Shown: positions 33,477 through 42,622, numbered from the stretch's first letter. The stretch: DNA of 64,000 nucleotides from Burkholderiaceae bacterium 16 (GCA_000955785.1 JYOD01000050.1:1-64000), one strand, 5' to 3'. Program-made: numbers and translations. The notes: generated by a model from the letters alone, not told the origin.

Positions 33477-34478
33477 ATGCTGATTCCCTCTCCCAAGTGG
33501 CTGCGCGGCGACGATATTGCTGCCAGCGAGATCACCCCGCGCGGTGTGTTCGAGTCGCGTCGCAGCCTATTGGCCATGGCGGCCGCGGGTGCTGCCGGGA
33601 GCACGCTGGCCCCGTGGTTCGCGCGCGATGCGCTGGCCCAGGCCCCACACGGCCAGAAGCTGCCGGCCCCGCCCAACAATGCCTACGTAGTGACGGAAAA
33701 GCGCACGCCGTACGAGGACGTCACCACGTACAACAACTACTACGAGTTCGGCACCGACAAGTCGGACCCCGCGCGCAACGCCGGTACGCTGCGCACGCGT
33801 CCATGGCAGGTTGCCGTCGAAGGCCTGGTGAAGAAGCCCAAGGTCTACGATATCGACGAGCTGGTGCGCCTGATGCCGATGGAAGAGCGGGTCTACCGGC
33901 TGCGCTGCGTCGAAGGCTGGTCGATGGTGATTCCCTGGAGCGGCTATTCCCTGGCCGAACTGATTCGCCGCGTTGAGCCGCAAGCCGGCGCGAAGTACGT
34001 GGAATTCGTCACGCTCAACGACAAGAAGCAGATGCCTGGCGTCAGCGCCCGCGTGCTGGACTGGCCTTACACCGAGGGCCTGCGCATGGACGAGGCGACG
34101 CATCCGCTGACCTTGCTGGCCTTTGGCCTCTACGGCGAGGTGTTGCCCAACCAGAACGGTGCGCCGGTGCGCGTGGTGGTCCCCTGGAAGTATGGTTTCA
34201 AAAGCGCCAAGTCCATCGTCAGGATCCGCTTTGTCGACAAGCAGCCCAGCACCAGCTGGAACCTGGCTGCGGCACAGGAGTACGGCTTCTATTCCAATGT
34301 CAATCCGGACGTGGACCATCCCCGCTGGAGCCAGGCCACGGAGCGCCGCATCGGCGAAGACAAGGGCGGCGGCTTTGGCGCGCTGTTCGCGCCCAAGCGC
34401 AAGACGCTGCCTTTCAATGGCTATGGCCAGCAAGTGGCGTCGCTGTACCAGGGCATGGACCTGAGGAAGTTCTTCTGA
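33477..34478 (+). CDS. msrP: Periplasmic methionine sulfoxide reductase catalytic subunit MsrP (YedY)
   Basis: A molybdopterin enzyme that repairs oxidised methionines in periplasmic proteins after hypochlorite stress. A twin-arginine signal (SRRSLLAMAAAGAAG) is cleaved near DALA. The molybdenum cysteine lies in VYRLRCVEGWSMVIPWSGY. 333 residues from 33477, six bases after GAGGA; an in-frame start at 33402 has no such site. Its stop overlaps msrQ. Confidence 0.93.
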   Translation: MLIPSPKWLRGDDIAASEITPRGVFESRRSLLAMAAAGAAGSTLAPWFARDALAQAPHGQKLPAPPNNAYVVTEKRTPYEDVTTYNNYYEFGTDKSDPARNAGTLRTRPWQVAVEGLVKKPKVYDIDELVRLMPMEERVYRLRCVEGWSMVIPWSGYSLAELIRRVEPQAGAKYVEFVTLNDKKQMPGVSARVLDWPYTEGLRMDEATHPLTLLAFGLYGEVLPNQNGAPVRVVVPWKYGFKSAKSIVRIRFVDKQPSTSWNLAAAQEYGFYSNVNPDVDHPRWSQATERRIGEDKGGGFGALFAPKRKTLPFNGYGQQVASLYQGMDLRKFF

Positions 34479-35185
34479 TGGCCCCCCAGGATCTCTCACC
34501 GCCGCGCCCGGGCGGACCGGCCGCCGGCGCACGCCCGGCGCGGGCGAGCGGGCAGCCTGGTCTCGCGACGCTCACGCCAGGGCGCGTGCGCACGGTCAAG
34601 CTGGCCGTGTGGCTGCTTGCCATGCTGCCGTTCCTGCGCTTGCTATACCTCGGCTTTACCGACCAGTTCGGCGCCAATCCGCTGGAGTTCGTCACGCGCT
34701 CGACCGGTACCTGGACCCTGGTGATGCTGTGCGTCACGCTGGCGGTCACGCCGCTGCGCCGTCTCACAGGCTGGAACTGGCTGATTCGCTTGCGGCGCAT
34801 GCTCGGGCTGTTCGCCTTCTTCTACGCGCTGCAGCATTTCCTGCTGTGGCTTGGCGTGGACCGTGGCTTCGATGTCGCGTACATGGTCAAGGATATCGCC
34901 AAGCGGCCGTTCATCACGGTGGGTTTTGCCGCCTTCGTGCTGATGATTCCTCTGACGGCAACCTCCGCCAATGCCATGGTCAAGCGCCTGGGCGGGAAGC
35001 GGTGGCAATGGCTGCACCGTTCCGTGTACGCCGTCGCCGTGCTGGCCATCATGCACTATTGGTGGCACAAGGCCGGCAAGCATGATTTCGGCACGGTCTC
35101 GATCTACGCCGCGGTGGTGTTCGGACTGCTGGCGATGCGTGCCTGGTGGTGGCGCAAGCCCGTGGCACAGAAGCCAGGGCGCTGA
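34478..35185 (+). CDS. msrQ: Heme-binding membrane subunit MsrQ (YedZ)
   Basis: An inner-membrane b-type heme protein of the ferric reductase-like family that feeds electrons from the quinone pool to MsrP. 235 residues with about six membrane segments; heme-ligand histidines are expected in ALQHFLLWLGVD and AIMHYWWHKAGK. It overlaps msrP by one base (TGATG). The N-terminus is Pro/Ala-rich before the first helix. Confidence 0.92.
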   Translation: MAPQDLSPPRPGGPAAGARPARASGQPGLATLTPGRVRTVKLAVWLLAMLPFLRLLYLGFTDQFGANPLEFVTRSTGTWTLVMLCVTLAVTPLRRLTGWNWLIRLRRMLGLFAFFYALQHFLLWLGVDRGFDVAYMVKDIAKRPFITVGFAAFVLMIPLTATSANAMVKRLGGKRWQWLHRSVYAVAVLAIMHYWWHKAGKHDFGTVSIYAAVVFGLLAMRAWWWRKPVAQKPGR

Positions 35186-35328
35186 GGGCGCGTCAGAGAT
35201 AGAGCGTGATCTCACGCCCGGCCGGATGGCGTGGCGGCACGGCTTTGGGCAGCCTGCTGCCGTTGGCATAGCGATAGTCGTGCCCGCCAAGGATCAGGAC
35301 GCTGCCGGGCACGGGGCTGGGCGGGCGC

Positions 35329-36597
35329 TTAGCCTTGCAGCAGGCGCTCGTCGCGGAACAGGTCTTCCACGCGCTCGCGGCCGCGCACCAGGTGCACGTC
35401 GTCGCCGTCGACCATCACTTCGGCCGCGCGCGGGCGGGTGTTGTAGTTGGAGCTCATGACAAAGCCATAGGCGCCGGCCGACATCACCGCGAGCAGGTCG
35501 CCCGGCTGCACCGCCAGCGCGCGATCGCGGCCAAGCCAGTCGCCGGATTCGCACACGGGGCCCACCACGTCGTAGGTCAGCGCCGCGGCTTGCGCCGTCT
35601 CGCGCAGTTGCACGGGTTCGATGCGGTGATAGGCCTCGTACATGGCGGGGCGGGCCAGGTCGTTCATGGCCGCATCGACGATGCAGAAGTTCTTGGCGGT
35701 GCCCGGCTTGAGGAACTCGACCTGGGTCAGCAGCACGCCGGCGTTGCCCACCAGCGAGCGGCCCGGCTCGAACAGTACCTCGCGATGGCCGTGGCCGCGC
35801 TCGGCCACGCGGTCCAGCAACGTGCGGGCAAAGCCGGTAATTTCCGGCGGCGTTTCATCGTCATAGGTGATGCCAAGGCCACCGCCCACGTCGATGTGCT
35901 CGAGCTTGATGCCTTCGCGTTCGAGCGCTTCCACCACGTCCAGCACCTTGTCCAGCGCTTCCAGGTAGGGCGCCACCTCGGTGATCTGCGAGCCGATATG
36001 GCAGTCGATACCCGCCACTTCCAGGTGGGGCAGCGCCGCGGCGGCGCGGTAGGTGGGCAGGACGTCCTCGAACGCCACGCCAAACTTGTTGCCCTTCAGC
36101 CCGGTGGAGATATATGGATGCGTCTTGGCATCCACATCCGGATTGATGCGCAGCGATACGCGCGCGCGCTTGCCCAGCCGGCCGGCCACGGCATTGAGGC
36201 GGTCCAGCTCGGGGATCGATTCGACATTGAACGACAGCACATCGTGCGTCAGCGCCAGTTCCATCTCGGCAGCGGTCTTGCCCACCCCCGAGAACACCAC
36301 CTTGCGCGGATCTCCGCCCACTGCCAGCACGCGCTGCAGCTCGCCACCGGAGACGATGTCGAAGCCCGCGCCGAGCCTGGCGAAAACCTGCAGCACGGCC
36401 AGGTTCGAGTTGGCCTTCATGGCGTACTGCACGCGCGCGCGGCGCCCCTGGCACGCTGCGGCGTAGGCCTGGTAGGCGGCAGTCAGCGCGGCGCGCGAGT
36501 AGACATAGGTGGGAGTGCCGTATTCGGCGGCAATGCGCGCGAGCGGCACGTGCTCGACGGCTAGCGCGCCGTCGTGGCGATGGAAGAAGGCGTTCAT
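35329..36597 (-). CDS. lysA: Diaminopimelate decarboxylase
   Basis: A PLP enzyme making lysine from meso-diaminopimelate. The PLP lysine is in YAMKANSNLAVLQ; other motifs are HIGSQITEV, the phosphate-binding HIDVGGGLGITY, and the substrate-binding CESGDWLG with the catalytic cysteine. 422 residues from the M of MNAFFHRHDGAL. It starts two bases after the lptM stop, the usual pairing in proteobacteria. Confidence 0.96.
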   Translation of the reverse strand: MNAFFHRHDGALAVEHVPLARIAAEYGTPTYVYSRAALTAAYQAYAAACQGRRARVQYAMKANSNLAVLQVFARLGAGFDIVSGGELQRVLAVGGDPRKVVFSGVGKTAAEMELALTHDVLSFNVESIPELDRLNAVAGRLGKRARVSLRINPDVDAKTHPYISTGLKGNKFGVAFEDVLPTYRAAAALPHLEVAGIDCHIGSQITEVAPYLEALDKVLDVVEALEREGIKLEHIDVGGGLGITYDDETPPEITGFARTLLDRVAERGHGHREVLFEPGRSLVGNAGVLLTQVEFLKPGTAKNFCIVDAAMNDLARPAMYEAYHRIEPVQLRETAQAAALTYDVVGPVCESGDWLGRDRALAVQPGDLLAVMSAGAYGFVMSSNYNTRPRAAEVMVDGDDVHLVRGRERVEDLFRDERLLQG

Positions 36598-36599
36598 GG

Positions 36600-36851
36600 T
36601 TATTTGGCGGTGGGGGTGGCGGCCGGCACTGCAACCGGTGCCGTGGCGGACGCCGCTGCCGGTGCGGTGCCCTGGATGGCCGCCGGATTCGGGACGGCCG
36701 GATTGCCCAGGCCGGGATCCGGTACGCCGGGCTGGGCCGGTGCGGGAGGCTGCTTGGGCATTGTCAGCGGGCCGCGGATGCCACATCCGGACAACAGGGG
36801 CATCGCAAGGCTGGCGGCAATCGCCGATACAATCGCAACACGACGCAACAT
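36600..36851 (-). CDS. lptM: LPS-assembly lipoprotein LptM (YifL family)
   Basis: An 83-residue outer-membrane lipoprotein. The lipobox LLSGC is followed by the family signature GIRGPLTMP; the remaining half is Pro/Ala-rich. In E. coli LptM helps oxidative maturation of LptD and its gene is also upstream of the lysine/dapF region. The adjacent lysA and divergent cyaY repeat that context. Confidence 0.9.
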   Translation of the reverse strand: MLRRVAIVSAIAASLAMPLLSGCGIRGPLTMPKQPPAPAQPGVPDPGLGNPAVPNPAAIQGTAPAAASATAPVAVPAATPTAK

Positions 36852-36867
36852 CGGGTCGTCCTTACTT

Positions 36868-36891
36868 AAAGAGTCTAAGAGGCTAAGAGTC
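36868..36891. repeat. Three 8-base direct repeats in the lptM 5' region
   Basis: AAGAGTCT, AAGAGGCT, AAGAGTCC follow each other without spacing in the lptM-cyaY intergenic region, about 20-40 bases upstream of lptM. They may be a protein-binding site or a slipped repeat in the leader. Confidence 0.45.
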
Positions 36892-37048
36892 CAACGAGAC
36901 GTCCAGAGTCGTCCCGGACGGTCCCGGGCAGTCCCTCAAGCGGGGGGCGGCGGGACCAACGAAAATACGAAGTACTTTTTCAATACGCTACCGGCCGAAT
37001 GCCGCGGAATGCTGCAAATGGCGCTGGCCGGCGGCCTTGGAGTTTAGC

Positions 37049-37384
37049 ATGCCCCCCATGAGTGAAAGTGAGTTCCTGGCGCTGGCCCAGCAAGAGCTCG
37101 ACCGGCTGGAGAGCGCGGTGGAAACCGCCGCCGACGCGGCCGACGCCGATATCGAGATCAACCGTGCCGGCAACCTCATCGAGCTTGAGTTCGAGGACGG
37201 TTCCAAGATCATCGTCAACAGCCAGGCGCCGATGCAGGAACTGTGGGTGGCCGCGCGCGCGGGCGGATTCCATTTCCGCCACGATGGCCAGCGCTGGATT
37301 GATACGCGCGGCGGCGGCGAGCTGTACGCGGCACTGTCCGGCTACGTGAGCCAGCAGGCCGGGATCACCCTGACGCTGGCCTGA
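37049..37384 (+). CDS. cyaY: Frataxin-like iron-sulfur assembly protein CyaY
   Basis: A 111-residue frataxin homologue that modulates IscS and iron delivery. The acidic first helix (LERLESAVETAADAADADIE-like; Asp/Glu-rich) and the strand segment IELEFEDGSKIIVNSQAPMQ, followed by ELWVAARAGGFHFR, are typical. GGAG precedes the ATG at 37049 by six bases; 37058 would also fit the family. Confidence 0.93.
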   Translation: MPPMSESEFLALAQQELDRLESAVETAADAADADIEINRAGNLIELEFEDGSKIIVNSQAPMQELWVAARAGGFHFRHDGQRWIDTRGGGELYAALSGYVSQQAGITLTLA

Positions 37385-37400
37385 GCGCGGTGCCCAGGCA

Positions 37401-37432
37401 CGAAAAAGCCGGCTCGAAGGCCGGCTTTTTCG
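37401..37432. terminator. Bidirectional terminator between cyaY and mrcA
   Basis: CGAAAAAGCCGG and CCGGCTTTTTCG form a 12-base perfect stem with an eight-base loop, A tract on one side and T tract on the other. It ends both convergent genes. Confidence 0.9.
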
Positions 37433-37460
37433 TTGGCGGGAAGCCATCCCACGACGGGGA

Positions 37461-39833
37461 TCAGCCGCCGCCAAACATTTCCAGGATGCGCTTCTTCTCG
37501 GCCTCGGTATCGGCCGGCGATTGCGTACTCTCGTCCGGCTTGCCCGGCCATGGATCGCCGAGGCCAACCGAAGCCACGCCGGCGCCGCCCGCGTTTTCCT
37601 CGAAGGTCCAGTCGCCGCCGACCGTGATCACGCCTTCCGGGGGCTGGCGCTCGGGCATTTCGGGCACGCCCTTCAGCATCTTGCCCATGTAGCCTACCCA
37701 GATTGGCAGCGCGAGGCCACCGCCGGTCTCGCGCACACCCAGGCTCTTGGGCTGGTCGTAGCCCATCCAGGCGATCGCCACCAGCTTGGGCGTGTAGCCG
37801 GCGAACCAGGCGTCGACGGCGTCGTTGGTGGTGCCGGTCTTGCCGGCCAGGTCGTTGCGGCCCAGGCGCTGCTTGGCGCTGTTGGCCGTGCCGCTGCGCA
37901 CTACCTCACGCAGCATGGTGTCGGCGATAAAGGCGGTGCGGGCGTCCAGCACGCGTACCGCATCCGCGCCGGCGCGCTGGGGCTTGGTTTCGGAGATCAC
38001 ATTGCCGCGCGCATCGACCACCTTCTGGATCAGGTAGGGATTGACGCGGTAGCCGCCGTTGGCAAAGACCGAGTAGGCGCCAGCCATCTGCAGCGGGGTG
38101 ACGCTGCCGGCGCCCAGCGCCATCGGCAGGTAAGCCGGGTGCTTGTCGGCGTCAAAGCCAAAGCGCGTGATGTAGTCCTGGGCGTACTGGGTGCCGATGG
38201 CGCGCAGGATGCGCACCGACACCAGGTTCTTGGACTTGGCCAGCGCGCGGCGCATGGTCATCGGGCCTTCGAACTTGCCGTCGTAGTTCTTCGGCTCCCA
38301 CACCTGGCCGCCGTTGTCGCTGATCGAGAGCGGCGCGTCGTTGATCACGGTGGCGGGCGAGAATCCTTTTTCCAGTGCCGCCGAGTAGATGAACGGCTTG
38401 AAGCTCGATCCCGGCTGACGCCAGGCTTGCGTCACATGGTTGAACTTGTTGCGGTTGAAATCGAAGCCGCCGACCATCGAGCGGATCTCGCCGTCTTCCG
38501 GATTGAGCGAGATAAAGGCCGCGGATACTTCTGGCAACTGCGTGACCGTCCACGCGCCTTTCTCGTCCTGCGTCACGCGGATGATCGCGCCCGGCCGGAT
38601 TCTGGCCTTGGGTTGCGCGTTGGCCGCGAGCGACGGTGCGATGAATCGCAGCGCCTGGCCTTCGATGGTGGCGACTTCGCCCGACAGCAGCGTGGCCTGC
38701 ACCTGCTTGGCGGTCACGCTGGTAACCACGGCCGAGCGCAGGTCGTCGCTGCCCGGGTGCTCCAGCAGTGCGTCGTCGATGGCCTGCTCGCGCTCGTCCG
38801 CGCTGGCGGGCAGGTCGATAAACGCCTCAGGCCCGCGGTAGCCGTGGCGGCGCTCGTAATTCATGATGCCCGAGCGCACGGCCTCATAGGCGGCGTCCTG
38901 ATCGGTCTTGTTGAGCGTGGTGTAGACGGTCAGGCCGCGGGTGTAGGTTTCCTCGCGATATTGCGCATACATAAGCTGGCGCACGATTTCGGCGACGTAC
39001 TCGGCATGCGTGGAGAACTCATTGCCTTCGCCGCGCACCTTCAGTTCTTCGTGGATAGCCTGGTCGTACTGCTCGGGCGTGAGGTAGCGCAGGTCGCGCA
39101 TGCGCTGCAGGATGTATTCCTGGCGTACCTTGGCACGCTTCGGGTTGACCACCGGGTTGTAGGCCGAGGGCGCCTTGGGCAGGCCGGCCAGCATGGCGGC
39201 CTCGGCCGGCGTCACGTCCTTGATCGACTTGCCGAAATACACACGTGCCGCGCTGGCGAAGCCATAGGCGCGCTGCCCCAGGTAGATCTGGTTCATGTAG
39301 AGCTCGAGGATCTGGTCCTTCGAGAGGTTGGCCTCGATCTTGTAGGCCAGCAGCATTTCATACAGCTTGCGGGTGTAGGTCTTCTCGCTGGAGAGGAAGA
39401 AGTTGCGCGCCACCTGCATGGTGATCGTGGACGCACCCTGCGACAGCCCGCCGCGCAGGTTGGCGAGCCCCGCGCGTAGCACGCCGACGAAGTCGACTCC
39501 GCCGTGTTCGTAGAACCGGTCGTCCTCGATGGCCAGCACCGCCTTCTTCATCACGTCGGGTATTTCGGTGATCGGCACAAAATTGCGCCGTTCCTCACCG
39601 AATTCGCCAATCAGCACGTTATCCGCGGTATAGATCCGCAACGGAATCTTCGGCCGGTAGTCAGTGATGGTATCCAGCGATGGCAGGTTGGGCGCGGCCA
39701 CCAGTAGCGCATATCCCACCAGCAGCGCCACCGCCACGATCCCGGCCACCAGCAGGCCCAGGGCCCAAAAGGTCAGCCGCATCCAGATCGGACGCCGGGC
39801 GGGTAGGGCAGGCTTTTGTTGTGCTGTGGCCAT
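37461..39833 (-). CDS. mrcA: Penicillin-binding protein 1A (bifunctional)
   Basis: A class A PBP that polymerises and cross-links peptidoglycan. One N-terminal membrane anchor (residues ~18-45), then the glycosyltransferase domain (EDDRFYEHGGVDF, GASTITMQVARN), an OB/linker region, and the transpeptidase domain with SSFK, SKN and KTGT (KTGTTNDAVDAWF). 790 residues with a short Pro/Asp-rich tail. It stands divergently from pilM, a pairing common across proteobacteria. Confidence 0.95.
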   Translation of the reverse strand: MATAQQKPALPARRPIWMRLTFWALGLLVAGIVAVALLVGYALLVAAPNLPSLDTITDYRPKIPLRIYTADNVLIGEFGEERRNFVPITEIPDVMKKAVLAIEDDRFYEHGGVDFVGVLRAGLANLRGGLSQGASTITMQVARNFFLSSEKTYTRKLYEMLLAYKIEANLSKDQILELYMNQIYLGQRAYGFASAARVYFGKSIKDVTPAEAAMLAGLPKAPSAYNPVVNPKRAKVRQEYILQRMRDLRYLTPEQYDQAIHEELKVRGEGNEFSTHAEYVAEIVRQLMYAQYREETYTRGLTVYTTLNKTDQDAAYEAVRSGIMNYERRHGYRGPEAFIDLPASADEREQAIDDALLEHPGSDDLRSAVVTSVTAKQVQATLLSGEVATIEGQALRFIAPSLAANAQPKARIRPGAIIRVTQDEKGAWTVTQLPEVSAAFISLNPEDGEIRSMVGGFDFNRNKFNHVTQAWRQPGSSFKPFIYSAALEKGFSPATVINDAPLSISDNGGQVWEPKNYDGKFEGPMTMRRALAKSKNLVSVRILRAIGTQYAQDYITRFGFDADKHPAYLPMALGAGSVTPLQMAGAYSVFANGGYRVNPYLIQKVVDARGNVISETKPQRAGADAVRVLDARTAFIADTMLREVVRSGTANSAKQRLGRNDLAGKTGTTNDAVDAWFAGYTPKLVAIAWMGYDQPKSLGVRETGGGLALPIWVGYMGKMLKGVPEMPERQPPEGVITVGGDWTFEENAGGAGVASVGLGDPWPGKPDESTQSPADTEAEKKRILEMFGGG

Positions 39834-39862
39834 AAGGGAAATACCTAGTTAGAGGTGCCGGG

Positions 39863-39868
39863 ATTATA
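39863..39868 (-). promoter_or_regulatory. -10 box of the mrcA promoter
   Basis: The minus strand carries a perfect TATAAT at 39868-39863, which would start transcripts about 24 bases ahead of mrcA. No convincing -35 is found. TTACA-N3-TGTAA at 39925-39937 lies further upstream. Confidence 0.45.
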
Positions 39869-40079
39869 TCTCCCGGGATCCGCGGGGCCCGGCGCGTTGT
39901 GGCGTGCGCGCCGCTATCGCGCTGTTACAAGATGTAATGAGATTGAGATCTGCATGAAACGAAAAGATGAGCGGACCGGGGGAGGAGCAGGGCCACCGTG
40001 GGATTTTGGCAACGCTTTGCAAGGGGCGCTCATTAAAAGCAATCGTGGTCAAACCGGCACATTGCCAGCGCCCCGATTT

Positions 40080-40170
40080 TTGGTGAGAATCCACCAACCA
40101 AAAGAGCAAAACGTTTCATCCAAGAAACAATAAAGACTCGCCAAATTAGAGCAACCAAGCCAAGGCGAGT
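40080..40170 (+). promoter_or_regulatory. Two inverted repeats in the pilM leader region
   Basis: TTGGTG-agaatc-CACCAA (40080-40097) and ACTCGCC...GGCGAGT (40136-40142 with 40164-40170, 21-base loop) are both perfect. The second would fold about ten bases before the pilM ribosome binding site (AGGGGG at 40180-40185). They could be operators or a leader hairpin. No strong sigma-70 promoter is visible in 39834-40190. Confidence 0.4.
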
Positions 40171-40190
40171 TCAACGGTCAGGGGGTCACC

Positions 40191-41276
40191 TTGCGGCGAG
40201 GAATCTTGTCGGGGTTGTTGCGCCGTACGACGGTCGGCGTGGACATCGGGTCGTCCAGCGTGAAGGTAGTCGAGCTGTCAGTGGGCAGCGGCAAGAACGA
40301 CTATCGGCTGGAAAAATGCGCCAGCGAACTGCTGGATCGCAATGCCGTTGCCGATGGCAACGTGGTCAATATCGAAGCGGTGGGCATCGCCCTCAAGCGT
40401 GCGCTCGGCAAGGCCGGGATTCGCACGAAAGAGGTCGTGCTGGGAGTGCCGTCGATGCTGACCGAATCGCAGACCGTCAGCCTGCCGGACAATCTGTCCG
40501 AGGACGAGCTTTACGTCCAGGTGGAATCCGAGGCGCATCGCCTCTATCCACCGTCGCAGGCCGTCAATTTCGATTTTGCCGTGATCGGCCCCAGCGAAAC
40601 CGAGGGGGGCATCGGCGTGCGCGTTACCGCCGCCAACAGCGACCGCGTGCAGGAGCGCGTCACCGCGGCCGAAATGGCCGGTCTGAAGCCGCACGTGATG
40701 GACGTCGAGGAATACGCGGTACAGCGCTCCGTGGTGCAGATGCTGGGCGTATCGGCCGACATCAGTGCGACCGACGCCAAGGAGTTGCCCGTGGTCGCGG
40801 TGATCCACCTTGGCGGCAGCCGCTCCAAGGCGATCTTCTACCAAGGCTGGAAAGAACTCTACGAGCAATCGCTCAACAGCTACGGCGACCAGCTCACCCA
40901 GAGCGCCGCGCGCATGTTCACGCTGGACGCGCTCAAGGCCGAGATCAAGAAGCGCAAGAACACGTTGCCGGAATCCTGGCGTACCCAGTTGCTCGGCCCC
41001 TCCCTGGAGGCGCTGGCGGCGGAGGTGCATGGGGCCGTGCGCAACTTCCTGTCTGCTTCGAGCGTCGGCCGGGTCGACGAGATCCTGCTCTCGGGCGGCC
41101 ACGCCTCGCTGGTCGGCGTGCAGGCGGCCATCGAGCAACAGACCGAGATCACCACCACGCTGGCCAACCCGTTCGCCAACATGATGACAGCCGGAAAGGT
41201 CAATGAGCGCTATCTGCAGCGCGACCTGCCGGCCTATATCGTGAGCGCCGGGCTTGCGCTGCGCGGCCTGCAGTAA
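40191..41276 (+). CDS. pilM: Type IV pilus inner-membrane platform protein PilM
   Basis: A cytoplasmic actin-like ATPase that binds the N-terminus of PilN. The phosphate loops TVGVDIGSSSVKVVELS and VAVIHLGGSRSKAIFYQG are clear. 361 residues with a TTG start, five bases after AGGGGG; another TTG at 40206 is possible. First gene of pilMNOPQ. Confidence 0.94.
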   Translation: MRRGILSGLLRRTTVGVDIGSSSVKVVELSVGSGKNDYRLEKCASELLDRNAVADGNVVNIEAVGIALKRALGKAGIRTKEVVLGVPSMLTESQTVSLPDNLSEDELYVQVESEAHRLYPPSQAVNFDFAVIGPSETEGGIGVRVTAANSDRVQERVTAAEMAGLKPHVMDVEEYAVQRSVVQMLGVSADISATDAKELPVVAVIHLGGSRSKAIFYQGWKELYEQSLNSYGDQLTQSAARMFTLDALKAEIKKRKNTLPESWRTQLLGPSLEALAAEVHGAVRNFLSASSVGRVDEILLSGGHASLVGVQAAIEQQTEITTTLANPFANMMTAGKVNERYLQRDLPAYIVSAGLALRGLQ

Positions 41277-41294
41277 GCCAGCGAGGGAAGCCGC

Positions 41295-41939
41295 ATGCCT
41301 ACCAATACGATCCCGACAGTTAATCTGCTGCCTTACCACGAAGCCCGCAAGGCATCGCGGCGCAAGAAGGTCTACGCCCTGTTGGGCGGGGCTGCAGGCG
41401 CCGGCGCGCTGGTGGTGCTGCTGGGCGGCATGTACATCGATCACCGCATCGATGCCGTTGCCAGCCTGAACCAGGTGCTCGCCGCCGAGAACAGCCGCAT
41501 GGACGGGCAGATCCGAGAGGTCAATACGCTGCGCAAGGACATCGAAGGCCTGCTGCAGCGGCAGAAGGCCATCGAAGGCCTGCAGAACGAGCGCAACCGT
41601 CCAGTGCAACTGCTGGAGGAACTGGTGCGGCAGGTGCCCGAAGGCGTCTACCTGACCACGCTCAAGCAGACCGGCGAGTCGTTCACCGTGAGCGGCGTCG
41701 CGCAGTCGAACGAGCGCGTCTCGGAGTTGCTGCGCAACCTCAGCCAGGTGCAGTGGCTGGACAAGGCCGAACTGGTCGAATCCAAGGCCGTGATGATGAC
41801 CAATAATCTGCGTGAGCAGCGCCGCCTGTTCGATTTCTCGATGCGTTTCGCCTACCGTGCGGCCGAAGTGCCGGACGACGGCAAGAAGGGCAAATCCGGG
41901 CCGGCGGCCGCAAGCGCCGTCGTTGGCGGAAAGGGCTGA
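41295..41939 (+). CDS. pilN: Type IV pilus assembly protein PilN
   Basis: A bitopic inner-membrane protein. The conserved cytoplasmic PilM-binding N-terminus is TVNLLPYHEARKASRRKK, followed by a membrane helix (LLGGAAGAGALVVLLGGMYI) and a periplasmic coiled-coil plus fold. 214 residues. It ends two bases before pilO. Confidence 0.93.
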   Translation: MPTNTIPTVNLLPYHEARKASRRKKVYALLGGAAGAGALVVLLGGMYIDHRIDAVASLNQVLAAENSRMDGQIREVNTLRKDIEGLLQRQKAIEGLQNERNRPVQLLEELVRQVPEGVYLTTLKQTGESFTVSGVAQSNERVSELLRNLSQVQWLDKAELVESKAVMMTNNLREQRRLFDFSMRFAYRAAEVPDDGKKGKSGPAAASAVVGGKG

Positions 41940-41941
41940 CC

Positions 41942-42622
41942 ATGGCACGTGATATCGAAATCTCGATGGCCACACTGAACGACCTCGGCGCGCAGTTCCG
42001 TGGCCTCAACCTCAATGAGCCGGAAACCTGGCCAACCGCCCCGCGCCTGCTGTTCGCCGTGCTGGCGGCGGTGCTGGTGCTGGTGCTGGGCTGGCAGTTC
42101 TACTGGAGCGGCAAGCTCGACGACCTCGATCGCAAACATATCGAGCAGGACAGCCTGAAGCAGTCCTACCTGAGCAAGGTGGCGCAGGTGGCCAACCTGG
42201 ACGCGCTGCGCAAGCAGAAGGCGGAAGTGGAGCAGCGCGTGGCGCTGGTCGAGCGCCAGTTGCCCAACAAGACCGAGATGGATGCGCTGCTGGCCGACGT
42301 CAATCACGCCGGCGTGGCGCGGGGCCTGCAGTTCGAGCTGTTCAAGCCGCAGGCCGCCGTGATCAAGCCCTACTTTGCCGAGATCCCGGTCAATCTGAAA
42401 GTCACCGGGCGCTACCACGACGTGGCGCAGTTCAATGCCGACGTGGCTGCGCTTTCCCGCATCGTGTCGATGCAGGGGTTGCAGTTCACTACCGGCAAGG
42501 ATGGTGGCCTGGCGATGGAAGCCGTGGCGATGGCCTATCGCACGCTTGATCCCGATGAACAGGCGGCACAGCGCAAGGCGGAAGCCGCGGCGGCCAAGAC
42601 GGCCGCGGGAGTGAAGAAATGA
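41942..42622 (+). CDS. pilO: Type IV pilus assembly protein PilO
   Basis: A 226-residue bitopic partner of PilN. The membrane helix LLFAVLAAVLVLVLGWQFYW is followed by a coiled coil and a ferredoxin-like periplasmic domain (INLKVTGRYHDVAQFNADV-type segment). Overlaps pilP by four bases (ATGA). Confidence 0.93.
   Translation: MARDIEISMATLNDLGAQFRGLNLNEPETWPTAPRLLFAVLAAVLVLVLGWQFYWSGKLDDLDRKHIEQDSLKQSYLSKVAQVANLDALRKQKAEVEQRVALVERQLPNKTEMDALLADVNHAGVARGLQFELFKPQAAVIKPYFAEIPVNLKVTGRYHDVAQFNADVAALSRIVSMQGLQFTTGKDGGLAMEAVAMAYRTLDPDEQAAQRKAEAAAAKTAAGVKK

Noticed and set aside
35193..35328. Minus-strand peptide tail (ILGGHDYRYANGSRLPK...) between msrQ and lysA
   Set aside because: It reads like a protein C-terminus but its frame runs into lysA with no start of its own; too short to call a pseudogene.
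37521..39479. 652-codon plus-strand frame opposite mrcA
   Set aside because: Shadow of the penicillin-binding protein gene; no motif and strongly biased composition.
39925..39937. TTACA-N3-TGTAA between mrcA and pilM
   Set aside because: Only five-base arms in a fairly AT-rich spot; not distinctive enough to report as an operator.
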